Below, in pieces: positions 1 through 5,403 of a stretch of DNA of 6,376 nt. The stretch spans positions 1 through 6,376 of the forward strand of contig DGXY01000049.1 in assembly GCA_002396885.1 (NCBI GenBank). The letters run 5' to 3'. The notes under the pieces are model-generated. The model saw only the letters and a program-made list of their open reading frames with translations, made no database searches and was not told where the DNA came from. Every line of letters begins with the position of its first letter. Position 1 is the first letter of the stretch. The DNA comes from Akkermansiaceae bacterium UBA5020. Its GTDB lineage: Bacteria > Verrucomicrobiota > Verrucomicrobiia > Verrucomicrobiales > DEV007. The position numbers were made by a program, and so were the translations under genes.

Positions 1-24
1 GACAGGAATGTCGCCCCTCCTTGG

Positions 25-1131
25 TTATGCTATCATCACCACGAACGCCCCCTCCGCCAACCTCGCACCATTCACCTGCACTTCGACACGGTGATTGCCC
101 GGGTAATGTTTCCGGGTCGTGAAATCGCGGATCGTCTGGCGTTTTTCGAGTGAAACCGTTTCGCCCGGGCCGAGGTCGATTTCCTTCCATTTGAAAACCT
201 TCTCCGAGCAGCGGCCTGATTGCTTCACGTAGTGCACGATATAATCGACGAGGAGGCGCTGCGATTTCCCCGCGGTCGAGGTCAGCCCGAGGGAAAAGCG
301 AACTTCTCCTCCGAGCGCGACGCGTTTCGGCGCCACATCGAACGAGTCCACCCGCACCTTCGCCGCTTCCCCGGCACCCAACAGGGCCAGGGCTCCGGCG
401 TGACCCTCTTTCACGAGGGTGCGCAAGGCCCTTTTCGCGATCCAGGCGGTGTGCGGGTGGCGGCGGTCCCACGATTGGAGCATGTCTAGGGTTTTGTCAG
501 GATGATCCTTGGCGATGTCGTTGAGGTGGTTCGCGACGGACTTGCGCACGTAGAGGCTCGGATCGGCCCTGAGATTTTCGAGGATGGGCATGGCGGGCGA
601 AGGATCGGCGACGAGTTCGACAAGGCGGAAGGACCAAGGCAAACGCGGGCGGCAGCCCTCGCTGGCGAGGCGGCGGACATGCTCGTTCGAGTCCTCCGAC
701 CAGCCGCGCATGACGCGCAGGGTGCGTCCGAGATCTCGTTTCAGAAATTCGCGGATGGCAAATTCCGACGAGCCGAAGGGCGTGAAGTATTTCAGCGCTT
801 CCATCGATGCCTCAAAATCGTCGTGGCCATGGAGGCTCACGAAATCGGGCAGGAAGAGCGTGACGAAGCTGTGGTCGATCTTCGGGGCGAGTTCGCGGAG
901 GACCTCGAGCGACTCTTCGTAGCCGAGCGGCAGGGCCTCGCGGGTCGCTTCGGAGGTGCGCCGGAGCCTCTGCATGAGGCTGCGATCCTCGAGTCCGTCG
1001 AGGGTGAGGCGGAGGAATTTTTTCCGGTCAAAGCGAGGGTGCAGCGTCGCAAGCTGATCCGCGAGGGCTTGGTAACGGGCCTTGTCGAACCAGTCTTTCA
1101 GGCTTGGGGCGGGAGTGGAGTCGAGGGACAT
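25..1131 (-). CDS. alkC: DNA alkylation repair protein, AlkC-like HEAT-repeat glycosylase with C-terminal Ig-like domain
   Basis: 368 aa, predicted cytoplasmic. The family (AlkC/AlkD superfamily of HEAT-like-repeat DNA glycosylases) removes cationic alkylated bases such as 3-methyladenine to start base excision repair. Residues about 10-250 are all-helical. They include the signature SNEHVRRLASEGCRPRLPW (148-166), then helical repeats with DPSLYVRKSVANHLNDIA (190-207) and HTAWIAKRALRTLVKEG (227-243), as in AlkC relatives. W144, D147, E150 and W166 in or next to the signature are plausible active-site residues, but I cannot assign the catalytic acid. Residues about 258-368 are beta-rich and Ig-like, with RLLVDYIVHYVK (292-303) and a final NHRVEVQVNG strand (346-355). 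This matches the longer AlkC form, whereas AlkD and short AlkC lack it. The ATG at 1129-1131 has only a weak AGGG three bases upstream. The gene diverges from rpsA. Family assignment is strong; AlkC rather than a generic AlkD-like protein is fairly sure. Confidence 0.88.
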   Translation of the reverse strand: MSLDSTPAPSLKDWFDKARYQALADQLATLHPRFDRKKFLRLTLDGLEDRSLMQRLRRTSEATREALPLGYEESLEVLRELAPKIDHSFVTLFLPDFVSLHGHDDFEASMEALKYFTPFGSSEFAIREFLKRDLGRTLRVMRGWSEDSNEHVRRLASEGCRPRLPWSFRLVELVADPSPAMPILENLRADPSLYVRKSVANHLNDIAKDHPDKTLDMLQSWDRRHPHTAWIAKRALRTLVKEGHAGALALLGAGEAAKVRVDSFDVAPKRVALGGEVRFSLGLTSTAGKSQRLLVDYIVHYVKQSGRCSEKVFKWKEIDLGPGETVSLEKRQTIRDFTTRKHYPGNHRVEVQVNGARLAEGAFVVMIA

Positions 1132-1138
1132 GGGCCCT

Positions 1139-1166
1139 AGTTGAGGCTGGAAGAGCGGGGTTTCAA
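1139..1166 (-). promoter_or_regulatory. weak candidate promoter for the alkylation-repair gene
   Basis: Read on the minus strand, TTGAAA (1161-1166, five of six matches to the -35 consensus) is followed after 16 nt by TCAACT (1139-1144, only three of six matches to the -10 consensus). Transcription from here would start about at the ATG at 1131, giving a leaderless or nearly leaderless mRNA. The -10 element is poor, so this is tentative. The gene could also be driven by an unrecognised or damage-responsive element. Confidence 0.25.
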
Positions 1167-1207
1167 GCGGATCCGGCCGGGTCGGGGCCGCGACGCCGGA
1201 AAAATGC

Positions 1208-1235
1208 TTGTGAATCTGGAGCTTTCCCTTAAAAT
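1208..1235 (+). promoter_or_regulatory. sigma70-type promoter for rpsA
   Basis: TTGTGA (1208-1213, four of six matches to the -35 consensus) and TAAAAT (1230-1235, five of six matches to the -10 consensus) are separated by 16 nt. A short A-run lies upstream at 1200-1204. The predicted start site is near 1242, giving an rpsA leader of about 100 nt. It is the best promoter-like sequence in the divergent 210-bp gap and points the right way. Confidence 0.6.
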
Positions 1236-1242
1236 TCCTCCC

Positions 1243-1281
1243 CCCGACCGCCGCAGGTGCTCCAAGGGCGGGCGGGTTTTT
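1243..1281 (+). promoter_or_regulatory. hairpin plus T-run in the rpsA leader (possible attenuator or 5' stabiliser)
   Basis: Bases 1243-1252 (CCCGACCGCC) pair with 1267-1276 (GGCGGGCGGG): nine GC pairs and one A-G mismatch (1247/1272). The loop is 14 nt and five T follow at 1277-1281. This is the form of an intrinsic terminator. It lies between the predicted rpsA start site and the rpsA ATG, with no upstream plus-strand gene to terminate. It could attenuate rpsA, protect the 5' end, or block stray transcription. E. coli rpsA also has a structured, autoregulated leader, but I claim no sequence homology to it. Confidence 0.5.
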
Positions 1282-1341
1282 GAAACGGAGCGATGTCGGC
1301 AGGCCTAACCCAACCGAACAACCAACCCAAACCCGAAAATC

Positions 1342-3039
1342 ATGCTACCTACCCTCACCAAAGAAGGTCAAGACCTCATGGCCTTGATCGATCAAAAATT
1401 CCACACCCACCGCGAGAACTCCATCGTGCGGGGAACCCTCATCGAAATCCGCCCGCAGGTCGTGGTGGTGGATATCGGTGCCAAGTCCGAGGGGATCATC
1501 CCGATCTCCGAATTTGAGGACGAAGAATTTGCCGTCGGCGACGAGATCGAGGTGCTCCTCGAGAAACTCGAGAACGACGAAGGCATGGTGGTGCTTTCCA
1601 AGGAGAAGGCCGCCCACAAGCAAAACTGGGACAAGATCGTCAAAGTCTTCGAAGACGGCGGTCTCGTCAAAGGCAAGGTCAAGTCGGTCGTCAAGGGCGG
1701 CCTCATGGTCAACGTCGGCGTGGAGGCTTTCCTCCCCGGCTCCCAGATCGACATCATCCCGCCGAAGGATCTCAATGAATACGTGGGCAACGTTTACGAA
1801 TTCAAGATCGTCAAGGTCAACGACATCCGGAAGAACATCGTCCTCAGCCGCCGCGAGGTCATCGAAGCCGAGCGTGCCGAGCAGCGTGCCGAGTTCCTCG
1901 ATTCCGTCAAGATCGGCGACCGCGTCGAAGGGATCGTCAAGAACATCACCGACTTCGGTGCGTTCATCGATCTCCAGGGCATGGACGGTCTCCTTCACAT
2001 CACCGACATGAGCTGGGGCCGCATCAACCACCCCAGCGAGATGCTTTCCATCGGCCAGAAGGTCGATGTCGTCATCCTCGACGTCGACAAGGAGAAGGAG
2101 CGCGTTTCCCTTGGTTCCAAGCAGCTCCAGGACAACCCTTGGGAAGCGATCGAAGCCAAGTTCCCCATCGGCATGGAAGTCGGCGGAAAGGTCACGAAAC
2201 TCGTGCCTTACGGTGCCTTCGTCGAGCTCGAGAAGGGTGTCGAAGGTCTCATTCACGTCTCGGAACTTTCCTGGACCAAGCGCATTACGCGCCCCAGCGA
2301 CGTGCTTTCCATCGATCAGGAGGTCAAGGCCGTCGTCCTCGCGATCAGCAAGGAAGAGCAGAAGATCTCCCTCGGCGTGCGCCAGCTCGAAACCAATCCT
2401 TGGGACGAAGTCGAGGCCCGCTACCCGATCGGCTCCACCATCAAGGGCGAAATCCGCAATCTTACCCCCTACGGCGCCTTCGTGGAGCTCGAGGATGGCA
2501 TTGACGGCATGATCCACGTCTCCGACCTCAGCTGGACCCGCAAGATCAACCACCCGAGCGAGGTGGTGAAGAAGGGCGAAGTGGTCGAGGCCTGCGTCCT
2601 TGAAATCGACAAGACGAACCAGCGCATCAGCCTGGGCGTCAAGCAGCTCGAGAGCGATCCGTGGAGCATCATCGACGGTCGCTTCAAGGTCGGCGACCTC
2701 GTCAAGGGCACGGTCGCGAAGATCGCCAGCTTCGGGGCCTTCATCCAGCTCGAAGACGACATCGATGGTCTCGTCCACATCTCGCAGCTCAGCGAAGACC
2801 ACGTGGCCAAGGTCAAGGATGTCATCAAGGTCGGCGACGAAGTCGAGGCCCGCGTCATCAAAGTCGACAAAGTCGAGCGCCGCATCGGTCTCTCGATCAA
2901 GGCCGCCGAATACTCCGAGGAGCAACTCAAGAAGGAAACGGCGGCATTCGACGCCCTTCGTCCCAGTTCCGACCTCGTCGGGTTGGAGCAGGCCTTCAAT
3001 CTCGCCACCGAAGAGTGGCGTCCGAGCGAGAACAAATAA
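1342..3039 (+). CDS. rpsA: 30S ribosomal protein S1
   Basis: 565 aa (E. coli S1 is 557). S1 binds mRNA on the 30S subunit and helps load messages that are structured or have weak Shine-Dalgarno sequences. Six S1/OB-fold repeats are visible at about residues 27-88, 106-171, 191-259, 276-346, 362-433 and 449-520. Repeats 3-6 carry the FGAF/YGAF motif (205-208, 290-293, 377-380, 464-467) followed by GLLHI, GLIHVS, GMIHVS or GLVHIS. Repeats 3-5 run into an NPW/DPW linker at 265, 352 and 439, an exact 87-residue period. Repeats 1 and 2 are more divergent, as in other S1 proteins that contact the ribosome there. Repeat 6 looks canonical, whereas that of E. coli is degenerate. I chose the ATG at 1342 because it gives 26 residues before the SIVRG of repeat 1, close to E. 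coli. The in-frame ATG at 1378 has a better SD-like GAAGG (1363-1367) ten bases upstream and remains possible. cmk, the usual upstream neighbour in many bacteria, is absent. Confidence 0.98.
   Translation: MLPTLTKEGQDLMALIDQKFHTHRENSIVRGTLIEIRPQVVVVDIGAKSEGIIPISEFEDEEFAVGDEIEVLLEKLENDEGMVVLSKEKAAHKQNWDKIVKVFEDGGLVKGKVKSVVKGGLMVNVGVEAFLPGSQIDIIPPKDLNEYVGNVYEFKIVKVNDIRKNIVLSRREVIEAERAEQRAEFLDSVKIGDRVEGIVKNITDFGAFIDLQGMDGLLHITDMSWGRINHPSEMLSIGQKVDVVILDVDKEKERVSLGSKQLQDNPWEAIEAKFPIGMEVGGKVTKLVPYGAFVELEKGVEGLIHVSELSWTKRITRPSDVLSIDQEVKAVVLAISKEEQKISLGVRQLETNPWDEVEARYPIGSTIKGEIRNLTPYGAFVELEDGIDGMIHVSDLSWTRKINHPSEVVKKGEVVEACVLEIDKTNQRISLGVKQLESDPWSIIDGRFKVGDLVKGTVAKIASFGAFIQLEDDIDGLVHISQLSEDHVAKVKDVIKVGDEVEARVIKVDKVERRIGLSIKAAEYSEEQLKKETAAFDALRPSSDLVGLEQAFNLATEEWRPSENK
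1420..2901 (+). repeat. six tandem S1-domain coding repeats inside rpsA
   Basis: The six OB-fold units are in-frame repeats with protein-level similarity. Repeats 3, 4 and 5 are the closest, with an 87-codon (261-nt) period. The similarity persists at DNA level in places: 2031-2053 and 2292-2314 are 23-nt stretches differing at two positions. These are ancient domain duplications of the family, not a mobile or recent repeat. Confidence 0.85.
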
Positions 3040-3082
3040 GAACGGACTCCGTTCTCAGCGCCCGGGATTGGAAGATTCCGGG
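3039..3082 (+). other. two hairpins directly after the rpsA stop
   Basis: The first hairpin pairs 3039-3045 (AGAACGG) with 3049-3055 (CCGTTCT) around a 3-nt loop and starts on the last base of the stop codon. The second pairs 3061-3068 (CCCGGGAT) with 3075-3082 (ATTCCGGG), eight pairs including one G-U, around a 6-nt loop. Neither has a T-run, so they are not terminators alone. Together with the terminator that follows they make a three-hairpin 3' untranslated region that may protect the rpsA mRNA from 3' exonucleases. Confidence 0.55.
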
Positions 3083-3095
3083 AAAGCCTTTCAGG

Positions 3096-3126
3096 AAAGG
3101 GTGGGGAGGTTTCCCCGCCCTTTTTT
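3096..3126 (+). terminator. intrinsic terminator of rpsA
   Basis: Bases 3099-3107 (GGGTGGGGA) pair with 3112-3120 (TCCCCGCCC), nine pairs with one T-G wobble, around a GGTT loop. Six T follow at 3121-3126. The AAA at 3096-3098 can extend the stem into the T-run. It lies 57 nt after the rpsA stop and separates rpsA from the PEGA gene. Confidence 0.92.
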
Positions 3127-3150
3127 GCGTCCGGGCCCAAAAATGTGTCA

Positions 3151-3193
3151 CGCGGCGAAGGCTCGCGAAAAGAAACTGGAACACTTTGCCGCG
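3151..3193 (+). promoter_or_regulatory. 10-bp inverted repeat upstream of the PEGA gene
   Basis: CGCGGCGAAG (3151-3160) is the inverted complement of CTTTGCCGCG (3184-3193) except for one position, which would be a G-U pair in RNA. The spacer of 23 nt contains a further small palindrome, TCGCGA (3163-3168). It sits 88-131 bp before the ATG of the PEGA gene and just past the rpsA terminator. It could be an operator or, if transcribed, a hairpin. I recognise no known regulator site. Confidence 0.35.
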
Positions 3194-3219
3194 AAGAGGG
3201 GTTAGATTTTCACACCCAC

Positions 3220-3247
3220 TTGTCCCGTTCCGGATTATTGAAAGAAT
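3220..3247 (+). promoter_or_regulatory. weak candidate promoter for the PEGA/FGE-like gene
   Basis: TTGTCC (3220-3225) and AAGAAT (3242-3247) are 16 nt apart, each with four matches to the sigma70 consensus. The start site would be near 3254, giving a leader of about 28 nt. The strong terminator after rpsA means this gene needs its own promoter, but this candidate is only moderately like one. TAGATT at 3203-3208 is an alternative -10 element without a good -35 element. Confidence 0.25.
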
Positions 3248-3281
3248 CGACGCGCCGATCTCACCCGATTGACCGCCCCAC

Positions 3282-5402
3282 ATGAACCCGGAGACCACCA
3301 GGATTACCCTCCCGCCTCCGCAATCGCACCGTCCGCGCGGGACCCGCGCGCCGCGCTGGGTTTGGGGGGGCGTCGTGATCCTCGCCCTCGCCGCGGGAGC
3401 CTGGGGAGGGTGGCGTGCCGGCACCGCACGGTCCGGGGGAATTCAGTCCGGAGGAGTGGTTACCAGTGAACGCCAACCTGTGGGAATCGCGGCGGCAAGC
3501 GAGGCGGTTGCCCAAAAGATCGCCGAAGCTCGGGAGGCGGTCGCGTCCGGGGATTGGTTTGCGGCGCGCCGGGTCTTTGAGCAAGTGCTGGATCTTGATC
3601 CCGGCAATCCTGATGCCCTTGCCTCACTGCCGCTCATTGATCGACGGCTCGAGGAGGCGCGGGGCACGGTGCGGGTCGATGCCAATCCGCCCGGGTCCGT
3701 TGTGCGGCTCGGTTCGATGAAGGAGCAGCCCGCTCCCGCGATTTTCACCGGAGTGCCCTTCGGAGAACACGAACTGACCGTTTCCTTGGAGGGGCACGAT
3801 CCCATGACGAAGCAGGTGGTCGTAGAGAGCGAGGAGCCCATCGTGCTTTCCGGCATCACCTTGGCGCGTAGCTCCGGCCAGATCGAGGTGGTCAGCGAGC
3901 CCCGGGGAGCCGAATTCAAGGTCGTGCGCACCAGTGAACGTGAACCGGAGGAACTGGTCGAGGTCGGCACGACGCCGGCGAAGATCGAGCGCCTTGATCC
4001 CGGAGAATACCAGGTTTTCATGTCCGTGGCGGGCTTTCCCGAGCAATCGCAGATGGTCCGGGTCGAACACAACCGCAATACCTCGGTGTCGGCCGTCTTT
4101 GCCAAAGGCGGGATCAATCTCACGAGTGATCCGGCTGGTGCCGAGGTCTGGATCGCTCCGGTCGACGAAGCTGCAGCCAAACCCCGCAAAGTCGGCGTCA
4201 CTCCGGTGAGCCTCGCCGATCTCGCCGCGGGCCGTCACCGACTTGAGCTGCGCTACGGGGACTGGGCCCCGATCCGCCGCACCGTCGAGGTTACCGCCGG
4301 ATCGACGCAGGACCTTGAGTTTGCCTGGGAGCGGTCCCTCGTTTCTTTCGTGAGCGATCCGCCGGGGGCCGAGGTTTATCTCGAGGATCGGCGTCTCGGT
4401 CGCGAGGTCACTCCCTTCCGGATGGAGCTGCCAGAAGGCGATTACCGCTTCCGTGCCGTTCATTCCAAGCTCGGTCAGGTCGATGAAACGATCTACCTCG
4501 GCTTTGATTCTGACGGGTTTTCCGAGGCGAAGACGGTGGATTTCCGCTTCCCCTTTGGATCGGTCACGCTCGATAGCAAGCCTCCCGGTGCGGCGGTCGT
4601 TTCGGCGGGCATGCCCTTGGGCCGCACTCCGCTGACTCTCGCCGTCGTGCCGCCGGGTGACTACACGTTTGAGTTGAGCAAAGAGCAGCATCGCGCTGCG
4701 ACCGTCTCCGGCAAGGTCGAGCCCGGCGGGGCTCTGCAGTTTGATGCCACCCTTACCTACGAGCCAGCTCCCGTGACGACCCGGAACTTCAAAAACGGAC
4801 TTGGGCGCGACATGGTCTGGATCGGCGATCTCGGCGGCTGGGCCGGAGCCTACGAGGTGACGCAGGAGGAATACGAGCGCCTCGGCGGCACCAATCCGAG
4901 CTATTTCAAAGCGCCCGATCACCCCGTCGACAGCGTCAATTGGTTCGAGGCGATGAAATTCTGCGAATCGCTCAACGCCCATGAAAAGGCCCTCGGCACC
5001 CTGCCAGCCGGCTACCGCTACCGGCTTCCCACTGATGAGGAATGGGGTAAGCTAGTCGGCGGTCAGAAGCTCGACGGTGCGATCTCGAGCCTCTTTGAAC
5101 GACAGAAATCGACCGCGCCGGTGGGTTCGCTCGCGCCGAACGATTACGGACTCTACGATGTGCGTGGCAACGTCTGGGAGTGGGTCAACGACTGGTATTC
5201 CCAGACGATCGTCAATCGCATCCAGAAAGAGGGGGCCACCCCGAATCCCGAGTGGGTCGGGACCGATCGCAAGGTCCTCCGAGGCGGTGCTTGGAATCGC
5301 TCCGGCCAGTTCGATCTTGCCGTCGGCAACCGCATGGGCGCGAGCCCCTCGTCGAAGGATCGGTATGACGTCGGCTTCCGCGTCGTGTTGATACGGGATT
5401 GA
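3282..5402 (+). CDS. membrane-anchored TPR/PEGA-repeat protein with C-terminal FGE-sulfatase-like domain
   Basis: 706 aa, function unknown. Order of parts: a basic cytoplasmic N-terminus (1-25, five Arg); one transmembrane helix (about 26-44) whose flanking charges suggest N-in, with the rest outside; a helical hairpin like a single TPR (about 73-125, with ASGDWFAARRVFEQVLDLDP); five PEGA repeats; and an FGE-sulfatase/SUMF1-like domain (about 505-706). The last shows YEVTQEEY (524-531), HPVDSVNWFEAMKFC (547-561), YRLPTDEEW (580-588), DYGLYDVRGNVWEW (621-634), RGGAWNRS (667-674) and GFRVV (698-702). The two cysteines that bind copper in true FGE are absent at the position after RGGAW; C561 is the only cysteine in the protein. 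Sulfatase activation is therefore unlikely, and a binding or scaffold role is more plausible. No Shine-Dalgarno sequence precedes the ATG. PEGA/FGE proteins are common in PVC bacteria, sometimes with Ser/Thr kinase domains; no kinase is present here. Confidence 0.9.
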   Translation: MNPETTRITLPPPQSHRPRGTRAPRWVWGGVVILALAAGAWGGWRAGTARSGGIQSGGVVTSERQPVGIAAASEAVAQKIAEAREAVASGDWFAARRVFEQVLDLDPGNPDALASLPLIDRRLEEARGTVRVDANPPGSVVRLGSMKEQPAPAIFTGVPFGEHELTVSLEGHDPMTKQVVVESEEPIVLSGITLARSSGQIEVVSEPRGAEFKVVRTSEREPEELVEVGTTPAKIERLDPGEYQVFMSVAGFPEQSQMVRVEHNRNTSVSAVFAKGGINLTSDPAGAEVWIAPVDEAAAKPRKVGVTPVSLADLAAGRHRLELRYGDWAPIRRTVEVTAGSTQDLEFAWERSLVSFVSDPPGAEVYLEDRRLGREVTPFRMELPEGDYRFRAVHSKLGQVDETIYLGFDSDGFSEAKTVDFRFPFGSVTLDSKPPGAAVVSAGMPLGRTPLTLAVVPPGDYTFELSKEQHRAATVSGKVEPGGALQFDATLTYEPAPVTTRNFKNGLGRDMVWIGDLGGWAGAYEVTQEEYERLGGTNPSYFKAPDHPVDSVNWFEAMKFCESLNAHEKALGTLPAGYRYRLPTDEEWGKLVGGQKLDGAISSLFERQKSTAPVGSLAPNDYGLYDVRGNVWEWVNDWYSQTIVNRIQKEGATPNPEWVGTDRKVLRGGAWNRSGQFDLAVGNRMGASPSSKDRYDVGFRVVLIRD
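3663..4760 (+). repeat. five PEGA repeats (protein-level)
   Basis: Five beta-rich units of about 70-75 residues each start with the pattern [strand]-x-S/N-x-P-x-G-[AS]-x-V. They begin near residues 128 (VRVDANPPGSVVRLG), 200 (IEVVSEPRGAEFKV), 278 (INLTSDPAGAEVWIA), 353 (VSFVSDPPGAEVYLE) and 427 (VTLDSKPPGAAVVSAG). Each has a later strand pair of the type L-x-P/A-G-x-[YH]-x-[FL] (for example 238-246, 384-390, 457-464). PEGA units are found in surface-layer and exported proteins and are thought to mediate binding or assembly. The units have diverged too far for recent duplication. Confidence 0.85.
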
Positions 5403-5403
5403 G

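Noticed and set aside
1..24. Terminator of the alkylation-repair gene
   Set aside because: Only 24 bases lie beyond the stop codon and they show no stem with a T-run on the minus strand. Any terminator is outside the window.
502..1140. 212-codon open frame antisense to the alkylation-repair gene
   Set aside because: Its composition is that of a GC-rich shadow frame and no family is recognisable. The opposite strand has a clear AlkC-type protein.
1293..1517. Upstream ORF starting in the rpsA leader and overlapping rpsA out of frame
   Set aside because: A GGAG lies before its ATG, but only two bases away. The product is Arg/Pro/His-rich, as expected for a shifted frame of a GC-rich gene, and most of it lies inside rpsA. 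A regulatory leader peptide cannot be excluded but is unsupported.
1345..2925. 526-codon open frame antisense to rpsA
   Set aside because: It mirrors rpsA: Glu/Lys codons read backwards give a Leu/Asp/Val-rich product with the S1 repeat period. There is no signal, domain or start site of its own. rpsA is certain.
3179..3193. sigma54-like promoter (TGGAAC...TTTGC) before the PEGA gene
   Set aside because: The GG and GC pairs are eight bases apart instead of the required ten, and the -24 element is degenerate.
3624..4982. 452-codon open frame antisense to the PEGA gene
   Set aside because: The plus strand encodes recognisable PEGA and FGE-like motifs across the whole stretch. The antisense product has no domain pattern.
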